Part shown: positions 1-12,994 of the stretch, piece by piece
Layout of the letters: the number at the start of each line of letters is the position of its first letter
Numbering within the stretch: the first letter of the stretch is position 1
Origin: an uncultured Clostridia bacterium
GTDB lineage: Bacteria; Bacillota; Clostridia; Oscillospirales; Ruminococcaceae
Reading direction: 5' to 3'
Length of the DNA: 21,318 bases
NCBI GenBank assembly: GCA_946056455.1
Contig: CAMGJS010000002.1
Location: forward strand, 1 to 21,318
Made by a program: the position numbers and the translations under genes
Notes under the pieces: generated by a model
The model's input: only the letters and a program-made list of their open reading frames with translations
Databases searched by the model: none
What the model was told of the DNA's origin: nothing

Positions 1-11
1 TGAATAGGGGT

Positions 12-50
12 TGTGGTATAATTTTATCGGATGTGGTATAATTTTGTCGG
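12..50 (+). promoter_or_regulatory. Tandemly duplicated extended -10 promoter
   Basis: A 19-base unit occurs twice with a 20-base period (12-30 and 32-50), differing at one base. Each copy contains TGGTATAAT, an extended -10 element (TG-N-TATAAT), at 14-22 and 34-42. Neither has a convincing -35: the one for the left copy would lie outside the window, and the bases 17 upstream of the right copy are not TTGACA-like. Extended -10 promoters can work without a good -35. Predicted starts are near bases 29 and 49, giving leaders of about 27-47 nt before the ATG at 76. The array could continue to the left of the window. Confidence 0.65.
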
Positions 51-75
51 AAAAAATTATAAAAGGGGTATTGTT

Positions 76-468
76 ATGATATGTAAAAACTGTGGCACCG
101 ATAATGCCGAAAATTCATCATTCTGTTCATCCTGCGGAGCGTCAATGAATGTTGCACCTGCACCTGCTCCTACCTATGTCAATGTCCAGATGCCCTCAAA
201 TGTGAGCGAGCCTATTTCTGTGGGCGGATATGTGGGAATGTTTATTCTTATGGGTATTCCCTTGGTGAATATAATCTGCCTTATCGTGTGGATATGCTCG
301 TCAAACAAGAACACAAAGAATTTCGGTCTTGCTTATCTTATTCTGATTGGCATTTCTGTGGGACTTTCAATTCTGACTACTATTCTTATCGCTGTTCTCG
401 GCGGATTTACGGCACTTGCGGCATATACCGATAAAGCAGGTATGATGCTCTCACTTTTATCGCTTTAA
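76..468 (+). CDS. Small zinc-ribbon membrane protein, function unknown
   Basis: The 130-residue product starts with a zinc-ribbon motif, C3-X2-C6 and C17-X2-C20, as in the double zinc ribbon/zinc_ribbon_2 domains. An Ala/Pro-rich linker (about 25-45) follows, then two hydrophobic segments at about 50-74 and 84-110 separated by a short polar Ser/Asn/Lys loop. This suggests a cytoplasmic zinc ribbon tethered to the membrane by a two-helix hairpin. Such proteins are common in Clostridia and mostly uncharacterised. The ATG at 76 is chosen because AAAAGGGG lies 7 bases upstream; an in-frame ATG at 31 falls inside the duplicated promoter and has no ribosome binding site. It is the only plus-strand gene and converges on dapL. 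No enzymatic motif is visible, so no function is assigned. Confidence 0.75.
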   Translation: MICKNCGTDNAENSSFCSSCGASMNVAPAPAPTYVNVQMPSNVSEPISVGGYVGMFILMGIPLVNIICLIVWICSSNKNTKNFGLAYLILIGISVGLSILTTILIAVLGGFTALAAYTDKAGMMLSLLSL

Positions 469-483
469 TCACAATAAAAAAAT

Positions 484-515
484 GCGACCGTCTGAGGCTC
501 CCCTTTGACGGTCGC
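484..515. terminator. Bidirectional intrinsic terminator between convergent genes
   Basis: The 9-bp perfect stem GCGACCGTC (484-492) / GACGGTCGC (507-515) encloses a 14-base loop. A run of seven A (476-482) lies to its left and a T-rich tract (516-529) to its right, so it can end transcripts from both directions. It serves the zinc-ribbon gene on the plus strand and the dapL end of the guaA-dapL operon on the minus strand. Confidence 0.9.
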
Positions 516-520
516 TTATT

Positions 521-1708
521 TTATTTTTTAAGGAGCTTTACAAGTCGTCTTGCCGCCTCTTCGGTGTCCTCGGGACTGCCGAAGGTCGAGAAGCGGAAGT
601 ACCCTTCTCCGCAGGAGCCGAAGCCCTCGCCGGGAGTTCCGACAACCTGAATTTCTTTGAGAATATAATCAAAAAATTCCCAGCTACCCATATTATCGGG
701 GCATTTAAGCCAGATATAAGGAGCGTTCTTTCCTCCGCAATACCAGAGACCTATTTCGTCAAGAGCTTTCATAAGCACCTTGGCGTTATTTTTATATATG
801 GCGATATTTGCTTTTATCTGCTTTTGTCCCTCATCGGTGAAAACTGCTACGCCGCCCTTCTGAATAATATACGACACGCCGTTTGTCTTTGTTGTGCGGT
901 TTCTTACCCACATTGCGTTGAAGTTCATTCCGTTGCGAATAAGCGTTTTCGGGATAACGGTATAACCAAGTCTTGTTCCCGTAAAGCCTGCCGTTTTTGA
1001 GAGCGAGCATATCTCAATAGCGCAGTTTCTTGCTCCGTCAATTTCAAAAATGCTGTGAGGGAGAGTATCGTCCTCGATAAAGGCCTCATAAGCCGCGTCA
1101 AAGAGGATAACGGAGTTATGCTTGTTTGCAAAGTCAACCCACTTTTTCAGCTGTTCTTTGTTAAAGACCGCACCCGTGGGGTTGTTGGGAGAACAGATGT
1201 AGATAAGGTCTGCAACGGAGTTTTCATCGGGCAAGGGGAGAAAGCCGTTCTCTCTGCCCGAGGAAAGATGGATAATATTTCTGCCTGCTATTGTGTTAGC
1301 GTCAACATAGGCAGGGTATGCAGGCTCAATAACGAGGGCGGACGAGGATTTGTCGAAAAGGTCGAGAATGTCGCCCAGTTCATCGCTTGCTCCGCTTGAA
1401 ACAAAAACTTCCTCGGAGGAAAGCTCTACCCCACGCTTTTTGTAATACTCTGCAATGGTTTCACGCAGAAAGGGCGCTCCGCATTCGGGCATATAGCCGT
1501 GGAAGGTGTCCTTTTTGCTCTGGTCGTCAACGCCCTCGTGTAAAGCCTTTATAACAGCGTCACAAAGGGGGAGCGAAACATCGCCTATGCCCATTCTGTA
1601 AAGTCTTTTATCGGGGTTATCTTCAAGATATTTTTTTGTTTTCTGTGCTATGTTATAGAAAAGATAGGAATCCTTTAAGTTCCCGTAATTCATATTCGGC
1701 GTCAGCAT
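521..1708 (-). CDS. dapL: LL-diaminopimelate aminotransferase
   Basis: This PLP enzyme converts tetrahydrodipicolinate plus glutamate directly to LL-diaminopimelate, bypassing the succinyl/acetyl (DapD-DapE) branch of lysine synthesis. The sequence shows a class I/II aminotransferase fold with the SPNNPTG loop (173-179), Asp204 and Tyr207 for the cofactor ring, and Lys238 in SLSKTAGFTGTRLGY, which would form the Schiff base; that stretch and the LKDSYLF start are typical of DapL. The length of 395 aa is normal. ATG at 1708 is preferred: GGAGAG lies about 9 bases upstream, whereas an in-frame GTG at 1717 sits almost on that site. The start overlaps the dapF stop by 7 bases (ATGCTGA), so translation is probably coupled. 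It is the last gene of the operon. Confidence 0.93.
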   Translation of the reverse strand: MLTPNMNYGNLKDSYLFYNIAQKTKKYLEDNPDKRLYRMGIGDVSLPLCDAVIKALHEGVDDQSKKDTFHGYMPECGAPFLRETIAEYYKKRGVELSSEEVFVSSGASDELGDILDLFDKSSSALVIEPAYPAYVDANTIAGRNIIHLSSGRENGFLPLPDENSVADLIYICSPNNPTGAVFNKEQLKKWVDFANKHNSVILFDAAYEAFIEDDTLPHSIFEIDGARNCAIEICSLSKTAGFTGTRLGYTVIPKTLIRNGMNFNAMWVRNRTTKTNGVSYIIQKGGVAVFTDEGQKQIKANIAIYKNNAKVLMKALDEIGLWYCGGKNAPYIWLKCPDNMGSWEFFDYILKEIQVVGTPGEGFGSCGEGYFRFSTFGSPEDTEEAARRLVKLLKK

Positions 1709-2496
1709 ATTTCGCACTCTCCTTCATAAACTGTTTCGGCAGGGCCTGTCATTGTGACGGTTTTATCGTCTGAAATTTCTATTCTCAGCGTTCCGCCGTC
1801 AAGCCTTACCGCTATCTGAGAATTATACTCGCAGAAACGCTTTGATACAGCCGCCATAACCGAGGCGCACGCTCCCGTTCCGCAAGCCATTGTAACTCCG
1901 CTACCACGCTCCCACACTCTCATACGGAGTTCGTTTTCTGAAATGACTTCTACAAATTCAACATTCACTCCGTCGGGAAAAGCCTCGTGGTGTTCGATTT
2001 TAGGCCCTAAGGTAGTAAGCGGTGCTTTTTCTATGTCTTTTACAAATATAACTGCGTGAGGGTTTCCGACAGAAACGGGGGTGCAGGTAATCGTTTCGCC
2101 GTCAACGGTTATGGTCATATCGTCTTTTGCCTCCGCCTTACCCATATTGACGGTAACGGACTTGACCTTGCCCGCTGAAATCTGCAAATCAAGGTATTTT
2201 ATTCCCGAAAGGGTTTCGATTTTTAGCTTTGTCTTGTCGGTATAGCCTTTGTCGTAAACATATTTTCCTACGCAACGAATACCGTTTCCGCACATTTTCG
2301 CCTCACTGCCGTCGGCGTTGAAAATTCTCATTTTAAAGTCGGCAATATCGGACTTTGAAATATAAATCATACCGTCCGAGCCTGCGCCGAAGTGACGCTC
2401 CGACAGCTTTATGGAAAGCTCCGCGATATTTTCGGGGACTTCTCCGTAAACATACAGATAATCGTTGCCAAGACCGTGCATTTTTGTAAAGTGCAT
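1702..2496 (-). CDS. dapF: Diaminopimelate epimerase
   Basis: DapF converts LL-diaminopimelate to meso-diaminopimelate, used for lysine and peptidoglycan cross-links. The catalytic cysteine pair is present: Cys69 in AKMCGNGIRC and Cys205 in MACGTGAC. The N-terminal FTKMHGLGNDY signature and the two-fold repeated domain layout over 264 aa match the family. The start has AGGGAGGG upstream. It lies 12 bases after carB and overlaps dapL, the gene for the preceding step, by 7 bases. The dapF-dapL pair therefore covers the last two steps to meso-DAP. Confidence 0.96.
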   Translation of the reverse strand: MHFTKMHGLGNDYLYVYGEVPENIAELSIKLSERHFGAGSDGMIYISKSDIADFKMRIFNADGSEAKMCGNGIRCVGKYVYDKGYTDKTKLKIETLSGIKYLDLQISAGKVKSVTVNMGKAEAKDDMTITVDGETITCTPVSVGNPHAVIFVKDIEKAPLTTLGPKIEHHEAFPDGVNVEFVEVISENELRMRVWERGSGVTMACGTGACASVMAAVSKRFCEYNSQIAVRLDGGTLRIEISDDKTVTMTGPAETVYEGECEIC

Positions 2497-2508
2497 AATT
2501 ATCCCTCC

Positions 2509-5500
2509 CTATTCGTCGTCTATGCAGGATATTCCTATTGTAAGCTCTTCAAGAATATCAAGAAGAACCTTGACGGTATCGAGTGAAGTAAGCATTGTTA
2601 TGTTATTCTGTGAAGCGCATCTGCGGATTGCTACTCCGTCTTCATAATGAACGCCCGAAAGTATCGCTCTTGTGCAGATAACATAGCTTACATAACCTGC
2701 TCTTATGGATTCGAGGATTTCCTCGCTACCCTCCGAGAGTTTTCTGCGTATTCTTGTTCTTATGCCGTGTTCCTTTAAGAATGTGGCTGTGCCTATCGTT
2801 GCCTCGATATTAAAGCCCATATCATAAAATCTGCGGACAAGAGGAAGTGCCTCTTCCTTGTCCTCGTCGGCAAGGGTGACAACAACTGTGCCGTAGTTCT
2901 GTACCTTTATGCCCGATGCGGTCATTGCCTTGAACATCGCTCTGTGGAGCTTTTTGTCATAGCCTATAGCCTCGCCCGTTGACTTCATCTCAGGTGAAAG
3001 GTAAGCGTCCATTCCCTGCAACTTTGAGAACGAAAATGCAGGCGCTTTGACATAATATCTGCCCTTTTCCTTGGGGTAGACTTCGGTGATGCCCTGTTCT
3101 TCAAGGTCTTTGCCGAGGATAACAAGGGTTGCTATATCGGCAAGGCTGTAACCTGTTGCTTTTGAAAGGAACGGAACTGTTCTTGATGAACGGGGGTTGA
3201 CTTCAATGATATAGACATTGTCCTCTTTATCCACAATGAACTGAATGTTGAAAAGTCCTATTATGCCTATTCCAAGACCTAATTTTTGTGTGTAGTCAAG
3301 AATTGTGGACTTAACTTTTTCCGATATGCTGTAAGGCGGATATACGCTTATGGAGTCGCCCGAATGAACGCCTGTTCTTTCAACAAGCTCCATAATGCCC
3401 GGGACGAATACCCTCTTGCCGTCGCATACTGCGTCGACCTCGACTTCTTTTCCGCGGATATATTTATCGACGAGAACGGGTTTATCCTTGTCTATCTCAA
3501 CGGCGGTTTTAAGGTAGTTTCTCAAAGCCTCTTCCTTTGCGACAATCTGCATTGCTCTTCCGCCGAGAACAAAGCTCGGGCGGACAAGCACGGGGTAGCC
3601 TATCTCCTCCGCCGCCTTTACTCCCTCTTCAATGCTTGTTACCGCTCTGCCCTTTGGCTGAGGAATATCAAGGCTCAAAAGAAGCTTTTCAAAAGCGTCA
3701 CGGTTTTCGGCGCGCTCGATAGCGTCGCAGTCTGTTCCGATTATCTTTACTCCGCGCTCCCTCAAAGGCTCGGCAAGGTTTATTGCTGTCTGTCCTCCGA
3801 GGGTTGCTATTACTCCGTAGGGGTTTTCAAGCTCTATTATATTCATAACATCTTCAACGCACAAAGGCTCGAAGTAAAGCTTATCGGAGCAGGTATAGTC
3901 GGTCGAGACGGTTTCGGGGTTATTGTTTATGATGATAGCCTCAAAGCCTGCTTCCTTTATCGTCTTGACAGCGTGAACGGTGGAGTAGTCGAACTCAACG
4001 CCCTGACCTATTCTTATAGGTCCCGAACCTAAAACAACTACCTTTTTCTTTTCGGATACTATGGACTCGTTTTCTTCCTCGTAGGTCGAATAGAAATAGG
4101 GAATATAGCTTTCAAATTCCGAGGCGCAGGTGTCTATCATCTTATAGACGGGGGTTATGTTTTCGTGTCGACGAAGCTCAAAAATCTCAATCTCGGTCAT
4201 ATCCCAGAGCTTTGCGATTTCTTTATCCGAAAAGCCCATCTGCTTTGCCGATTTGAGTACGGCAAGGTTAAGCTTGTTCTCTTTAAGCTCGGTTTCCTTT
4301 TCGACAATATTGCGTATCTTTCTTATAAAAAATCTGTCGATACCCGTTGCCCGTCTTATGTCCCTTGTTTCTGTCTTTCGGCGCAAAAGTTCCGCTATTG
4401 CATAGATACGGTCGTCTGTGCCTTTTCTGATATATTTCATCAGCTCGTCTGTGGGAATATCGTCAAACTTTTTGTTGTAGAGATGGTCAAGACCTATTTC
4501 AAGCGAACGAACAGCTTTTAAGAGGCTTTCTTCAATAGTTCTGCCGACGCTCATAACCTCGCCCGTTGCTTTCATCTGTGTTGACAAGGAATTGTCCGCG
4601 TCCGCAAATTTATCGAATGGGAAACGGGGCATTTTTGTAACTACATAGTCCAGTGCAGGCTCGAACGAGGCAGGTGTGTTGGCTAACTGAATTTCGTCCA
4701 AGGTCATTCCCACGCCGATTTTTGCCGATACTCTTGCTATGGGGTAACCGCTCGCCTTTGAAGCAAGTGCCGACGAACGGGAAACACGGGGGTTTACCTC
4801 AATAAGATAGTAGTCGAAGGAATGAGGGTCCAAAGCGAACTGAACATTGCAACCGCCCTCGATTTCAAGGGCACGGATAATCTTCAATGCGCTGTCACGG
4901 AGCATATGGTACTCTTTGTTTGTTAAGGTCTGCGACGGACAAACAACAATGGAGTCGCCCGTATGGATACCGACGGGGTCCAGGTTTTCCATATTACATA
5001 TCGTGATAGCTGTGTCGTTGCTGTCACGCATTACCTCGTATTCAATCTCTTTATAGCCCTTTATGCTCTTTTCGATAAGAACCTGCTTTACGGGAGAGAG
5101 TGAAAGAGCATTCTTCATAAGAGGAATAAGCTCGCTTTCGTTATCGGCAAAGCCTCCGCCCGTTCCGCCAAGGGTAAAGGCAGGACGAAGTACAACGGGG
5201 TAGCCTATCTTTTCTGCAACGGCAATACCCTCCTCGATAGAGTTTGCAATATCCGATGGGAGAACAGGCTCGCCAAGGCTTTCGCAAAGCTCCTTGAAAA
5301 GCTCTCTGTCCTCGGCGCGTTCGATACTTTCGCTCTTTGTGCCGAGAAGCTCAACGCGACATTCTTTTAAAATGCCTTTCTTTTCAAGGCTCATCGCAAG
5401 GTTAAGTCCCGTCTGTCCGCCGATACCGGGGAGAATAGCGTCGGGGCGTTCGTATCTAATTATCTTTGCGATATATTCAAGTGTCAAAGGCTCCATATAG

Positions 5501-5691
5501 ACCTTATCGGCGATTTTTGTATCGGTCATAATCGTTGCGGGGTTTGAGTTGCAAAGAACTACCTCATAGCCCTCCTCTTTAAGCGCAAGACAAGCTTGCG
5601 TTCCTGCGTAGTCAAACTCAGCCGCCTGACCTATGACAATAGGTCCCGAGCCTATGACGAGTACCTTTTTTATATCAGTCCTCTTTGGCAT
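2509..5691 (-). CDS. carB: Carbamoyl phosphate synthase, large subunit
   Basis: CarB uses two ATP, bicarbonate and ammonia delivered from CarA to make carbamoyl phosphate for pyrimidine and arginine synthesis. The 1060 residues show the internal duplication of the family: [16 protein letters not shown] near residue 14 is repeated as [15 protein letters not shown] near 550. Each half carries an ATP-grasp domain with the EVNPR motif. An oligomerisation segment (about 400-550) separates them, and an MGS-like allosteric domain occupies about 930-1060. The ATG at 5691 has GGAGG nine bases upstream and overlaps the end of carA by 17 bases in another frame, so the two subunits are probably made by coupled translation. 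The full length is intact. Confidence 0.98.
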   Translation of the reverse strand: MPKRTDIKKVLVIGSGPIVIGQAAEFDYAGTQACLALKEEGYEVVLCNSNPATIMTDTKIADKVYMEPLTLEYIAKIIRYERPDAILPGIGGQTGLNLAMSLEKKGILKECRVELLGTKSESIERAEDRELFKELCESLGEPVLPSDIANSIEEGIAVAEKIGYPVVLRPAFTLGGTGGGFADNESELIPLMKNALSLSPVKQVLIEKSIKGYKEIEYEVMRDSNDTAITICNMENLDPVGIHTGDSIVVCPSQTLTNKEYHMLRDSALKIIRALEIEGGCNVQFALDPHSFDYYLIEVNPRVSRSSALASKASGYPIARVSAKIGVGMTLDEIQLANTPASFEPALDYVVTKMPRFPFDKFADADNSLSTQMKATGEVMSVGRTIEESLLKAVRSLEIGLDHLYNKKFDDIPTDELMKYIRKGTDDRIYAIAELLRRKTETRDIRRATGIDRFFIRKIRNIVEKETELKENKLNLAVLKSAKQMGFSDKEIAKLWDMTEIEIFELRRHENITPVYKMIDTCASEFESYIPYFYSTYEEENESIVSEKKKVVVLGSGPIRIGQGVEFDYSTVHAVKTIKEAGFEAIIINNNPETVSTDYTCSDKLYFEPLCVEDVMNIIELENPYGVIATLGGQTAINLAEPLRERGVKIIGTDCDAIERAENRDAFEKLLLSLDIPQPKGRAVTSIEEGVKAAEEIGYPVLVRPSFVLGGRAMQIVAKEEALRNYLKTAVEIDKDKPVLVDKYIRGKEVEVDAVCDGKRVFVPGIMELVERTGVHSGDSISVYPPYSISEKVKSTILDYTQKLGLGIGIIGLFNIQFIVDKEDNVYIIEVNPRSSRTVPFLSKATGYSLADIATLVILGKDLEEQGITEVYPKEKGRYYVKAPAFSFSKLQGMDAYLSPEMKSTGEAIGYDKKLHRAMFKAMTASGIKVQNYGTVVVTLADEDKEEALPLVRRFYDMGFNIEATIGTATFLKEHGIRTRIRRKLSEGSEEILESIRAGYVSYVICTRAILSGVHYEDGVAIRRCASQNNITMLTSLDTVKVLLDILEELTIGISCIDDE

Positions 5692-6781
5692 TGTCTTTCG
5701 CCTCCTTGATGATATTAATAAAACGGTCGAAGAGATATGCGCTGTCCTGCGGTCCCGGTGCGCTTTCGGGGTGGTACTGCACGCTGAAAACCTTATCCTT
5801 GTCGCACTTTACTCCCTCTATGGTGTTATCGAGAATATTCTTGTGCGTTACCTGCAAGGAAGTTTTTGCAAGGCTTTCTTCGTCAACGGCATAGGAATGG
5901 TTCTGGGATGTTATCTCTATCTTATTCGTTTCAAGATTTCTTACGGGGTGGTTTCCTCCGCGATGACCGAATTTGAGCTTATAGGTCTTTGCTCCGTAGG
6001 CAAGAGAAATTATCTGGTGACCTAAGCATATTCCGAATATGGGGTACTTTCCGATAAGCGCCCTGACGGTTTCAATGGTTTCGGGAACATCTGTCGGGTC
6101 CCCGGGGCCGTTTGAGATGAAAATTCCGTCTGGGGACATATCTTCAATGACTTCGGCAGGTGTGTTCCACGGAACTACCATTACTCTGCAACCTCTGTTA
6201 TTAAGGGAACGGACGATGTTTTTCTTCATTCCGCAGTCGATAGCGACAATGCGGTATTTTTCGTTTATTGTTCGTGATACCCACGACTCTTTACAGCTTA
6301 CCTTGTCAACTGCGTCGGTGGGAACATTATTTTCGCTTAGGATTTGTAAAGCCTCTTCCTTGCTTGTTGAAATGTCGGTCAAGAGAACTTTTCTGCTACC
6401 CTTATCTCTTATGGAGCGTGTTATCTTTCTTGTGTCAACGCCGTAAATTCCCGGGATTTTGTAGTATTTCATAACCTTGTCGAGTGATGAAACGCTTCTG
6501 AAATTCGAGGGCTCGTCGTTATATTCTCTGACAATAAGTGCTCCTATTGTGGGGATATTGGTTTCATAATCGTCCGCCGCCATACCGTAGTTTCCGATAA
6601 GGGGATATGTCATAACTACCGCCTGATAGGTGTATGACGGGTCGGACATAATCTCCTGATAGCCTACCATCGAGGTATTGAAAACTATCTCGCAGACCTT
6701 ATCCTCGGTATCGCCGAAGGAGTATCCAAGGTATTCCTCGCCGTTTTCAAAAACTATTTTTCTGTTGAATTCCTTAGTCAT
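5675..6781 (-). CDS. carA: Carbamoyl phosphate synthase, small (glutaminase) subunit
   Basis: CarA hydrolyses glutamine and passes ammonia to CarB. The N-terminal CPSase small-chain domain (about 1-170) precedes a class I glutamine amidotransferase domain. Its triad is visible: Cys252 in FGICLGHQ, with His337 and Glu339 in VQYHPE. The length of 368 aa is typical. GAGGT overlaps the purF stop codon and lies 6 bases before the ATG, so carA translation probably follows purF directly. The 17-base overlap with carB fits a fixed subunit ratio. Only one carAB pair is seen here, so it may serve both pyrimidine and arginine synthesis; that is inference. Confidence 0.97.
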   Translation of the reverse strand: MTKEFNRKIVFENGEEYLGYSFGDTEDKVCEIVFNTSMVGYQEIMSDPSYTYQAVVMTYPLIGNYGMAADDYETNIPTIGALIVREYNDEPSNFRSVSSLDKVMKYYKIPGIYGVDTRKITRSIRDKGSRKVLLTDISTSKEEALQILSENNVPTDAVDKVSCKESWVSRTINEKYRIVAIDCGMKKNIVRSLNNRGCRVMVVPWNTPAEVIEDMSPDGIFISNGPGDPTDVPETIETVRALIGKYPIFGICLGHQIISLAYGAKTYKLKFGHRGGNHPVRNLETNKIEITSQNHSYAVDEESLAKTSLQVTHKNILDNTIEGVKCDKDKVFSVQYHPESAPGPQDSAYLFDRFINIIKEAKDNAKED

Positions 6782-6790
6782 AACGGTACC

Positions 6791-11374
<4,584 letters not shown>

Positions 11375-11379
11375 AATTA

Positions 11380-11386
11380 CCCCTCC
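11380..11386 (-). promoter_or_regulatory. Ribosome binding site that fixes the guaA GTG start
   Basis: GGAGGGG on the minus strand lies five bases before GTG at 11374. It supports GTG over the longer in-frame TTG start at 11404, which lacks such a site. Confidence 0.85.
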
Positions 11387-11402
11387 GTAACTTTTTACAT
11401 AC

Positions 11403-11452
11403 AAAAAAAGACAATGATGCCTTTAATGAAAATCACCAAAGACGCCATTGCC
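11403..11452 (-). terminator. Leader terminator / attenuator upstream of guaA
   Basis: On the minus strand a 15-position stem pairs 11452-11438 with 11424-11410. It contains one C/A mismatch and three G-U pairs, has a 13-base loop, and is followed directly by seven T (11409-11403). Two further A-U pairs are possible at the base. It lies between the guaA promoter and the guaA ribosome binding site, starting only about 5-7 bases after the predicted transcription start. That placement makes it a conditional terminator in a leader and not the end of a gene. No known riboswitch fits in so short a leader. The plus strand has no T-run after the hairpin, so it is directional. Confidence 0.75.
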
Positions 11453-11464
11453 TTCACTTTGAAT

Positions 11465-11493
11465 ATTATACTCCTTTTGGGAGCGCTTGTCAA
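11465..11493 (-). promoter_or_regulatory. Consensus sigma-A promoter of the guaA operon
   Basis: TTGACA (11493-11488) and TATAAT (11470-11465) are separated by exactly 17 bases, a perfect vegetative promoter. The predicted start is near 11458-11459. It follows the rplQ terminator by about 10 bases, so the nucleotide operon is transcribed independently of the ribosomal genes. The spacer contains the inverted repeat CTCC/GGAG (11471-11483), which could be an operator. Confidence 0.93.
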
Positions 11494-11503
11494 TTATTTT
11501 TTC

Positions 11504-11541
11504 AAAAAAACAAGAGCGCCCGAGGATAAATCGTGCGCTCT
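11504..11541 (-). terminator. Intrinsic terminator of the ribosomal protein cluster
   Basis: On the minus strand AGAGCGC (11541-11535) pairs with GCGCTCT (11519-11513) around a 15-base loop. Two bases later comes a run of seven T (11510-11504). It starts about 11 bases after the rplQ stop codon and closes the spc/alpha block. Confidence 0.88.
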
Positions 11542-11552
11542 CATATTTTTAA

Positions 11553-11894
11553 TTAAACAAGCTGGATAAGAGCCATCTCGGCTGCGTCGCCGCGACGGGG
11601 ACCTATCTTAACTATTCTTGTGTAACCACCGTTACGCTCTGCATACTTGGGTGCGATTTCGTCAAAGAGTTTCTTGACTACATCTTCCTTTGTGATATAA
11701 GCCAAAGCCTGACGCTTTGAGTGCAGGTCGTTTGTCTTTGCGATTGTGATCATCTTTTCAGCCATAGAGCGAACTTCCTTTGCTCTTGTAACTGTTGTTT
11801 CAATCTGACCGTTTTCAAGCAGGTATGTTACCATTGCTCTGAGCATTGCTTTTCTGTGGTCGCTTGTTCTTCCGAGTTTTCTTGCACCTGGCAC
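11553..11894 (-). CDS. rplQ: 50S ribosomal protein L17
   Basis: L17 sits on the large subunit near the exit tunnel. The 113-aa sequence has the family opening ([17 protein letters not shown]), the TRAKEVR segment and the basic C-terminal half ending in the [13 protein letters not shown] motif. The start is GTG at 11894 with AAGGAG nine bases upstream. It is the last gene of the alpha cluster, 35 bases after rpoA and just before a terminator. Confidence 0.97.
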   Translation of the reverse strand: MPGARKLGRTSDHRKAMLRAMVTYLLENGQIETTVTRAKEVRSMAEKMITIAKTNDLHSKRQALAYITKEDVVKKLFDEIAPKYAERNGGYTRIVKIGPRRGDAAEMALIQLV

Positions 11895-11929
11895 TGTATT
11901 TCACTCCTTACATTACGAACAAAATGTTC

Positions 11930-12883
11930 TTATTCTTCCTCTGAGCTGAGGTTAAAGCCAAGTGATTGAAGCTTTTCTTTAACTTCGTCAAAGGATTTCT
12001 TTCCAAGGTTTCTTACCTTCATCATTTCTTCTTCCGACTTGCTTATCAAGTCGTCTACGGTGTTAATTCCCGCTCTCTTCAAGCAGTTAAACGAACGAAC
12101 GGATAAGTCAAGTTCCTCAATGGTCATCTCAAGGATTTTTTCCTTGCCCTTGTCATCCTTTTCAATCATTATCTCTGTGTTTGAAGCCTCTTCCGAGAGG
12201 TCAATAAACGAGAGGAGATGCTCGTTGAGGAATTTGGCAGCCAACGATACGGCGTCCTTTGCGGATATTGTACCGTCAGTCCATACTTCCAATGTGAGCT
12301 TATCAAAATCGGTAACATTGCCGACACGGGTGTTATCAACCTTGTAATTAACCTTTAAAACAGGCGTGTAGATGGAATCGACAGCTATTGTGTCGATGGG
12401 GAAGTCAAATCTCTGCTTGTTCTTTTCGGCAGAAACATATCCTCTTCCCTTGTCGATTGTGATTTCCATATACAGCTTTGCGTCCTTGCCGAGTGTGGCA
12501 ATGTGCATTCCCGGGTCAAGAATATCGACCTCAGAGTCGGTCTTGATGTCGCCTGCGGTAACTTCACATTCGCCTTCGGCCTCGATAAGAACGGTTTTAG
12601 GACCGTCACCGTACATTTTTGCCGTAAGTCCCTTTATGTTGAGGATAATTTCTGTAACATCCTCTTTGACATTAGGGATAGTTGACATTTCATGGTGTAC
12701 TCCGTCAATCTTGACAGAAATAACGGCTACTCCATAAAGCGAGGAGAGCAGCACTCTTCTTAAGCTGTTGCCAAGAGTAATGCCATAGCCGCGCTCAAGG
12801 GGAGAAACGACAAACTTGCCGTATGTTCCGTTGGTCTTGAGTTCAGCAATCTCTATTTCCGGCTTCTTAATTAAATCAACCAT
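11930..12883 (-). CDS. rpoA: RNA polymerase alpha subunit
   Basis: RpoA dimerises through its N-terminal domain (about 1-230) to assemble RNA polymerase. Its C-terminal domain (about 250-317) contacts UP-element DNA and activators. The assembly motif [12 protein letters not shown] is at 38-49. In the C-terminal domain, Arg263 and Asn266 in [13 protein letters not shown] correspond to the DNA-contacting Arg265 and Asn268 of E. coli, and helix-hairpin-helix sequence follows ([10 protein letters not shown]). An acidic linker and tail flank the domain. The ATG has AGGAGG 7 bases upstream. A structured 111-base leader separates it from rpsD, the longest gap in the alpha part of the cluster, so rpoA expression may be adjusted separately from the ribosomal genes. 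Confidence 0.98.
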   Translation of the reverse strand: MVDLIKKPEIEIAELKTNGTYGKFVVSPLERGYGITLGNSLRRVLLSSLYGVAVISVKIDGVHHEMSTIPNVKEDVTEIILNIKGLTAKMYGDGPKTVLIEAEGECEVTAGDIKTDSEVDILDPGMHIATLGKDAKLYMEITIDKGRGYVSAEKNKQRFDFPIDTIAVDSIYTPVLKVNYKVDNTRVGNVTDFDKLTLEVWTDGTISAKDAVSLAAKFLNEHLLSFIDLSEEASNTEIMIEKDDKGKEKILEMTIEELDLSVRSFNCLKRAGINTVDDLISKSEEEMMKVRNLGKKSFDEVKEKLQSLGFNLSSEEE

Positions 12884-12994
12884 TCAAAACCCTCCTATAT
12901 TCGCAATATTTAGTTTGTATAAGAACGCACCGCAACAAAGCGATATAATAATATATTGCGGAGCGCCCTTCCGATGTGAAAAAGTATATCGCTA
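12884..12994 (-). promoter_or_regulatory. Structured leader between rpsD and rpoA
   Basis: Three perfect inverted repeats share this 111-base gap: 12939-12947 with 12985-12993 (9 bp), 12930-12935 with 12956-12961 (6 bp) and 12902-12909 with 12953-12960 (8 bp). The second and third use the same arm, so they exclude each other, and both cross the first, which implies either a switch or a pseudoknot. The 12902-12909 arm lies just upstream of the rpoA ribosome binding site (12891-12896). There is no T-run, so it is not an obvious terminator. It may be a ribosomal-protein binding site, an RNA processing site or a weak promoter region. Confidence 0.5.

Noticed and set aside
31..75. Upstream in-frame ATG at 31 for the zinc-ribbon gene
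   Set aside because: It lies within the duplicated promoter, probably upstream of the second transcription start, and lacks a ribosome binding site.
3286..4032. 248-codon open frame on the plus strand
   Set aside because: It is antisense to the second half of carB, which is intact and conserved across the region; no ribosome binding site or domain was seen.
11375..11404. Longer guaA start at TTG 11404
   Set aside because: The GGAGGGG site lies downstream of it and points to GTG at 11374, where the conserved sequence begins.
11403..11452. Purine or PRPP riboswitch upstream of guaA
   Set aside because: The predicted leader is about 85 nt including the terminator and begins almost at the hairpin, leaving no room for a known aptamer.
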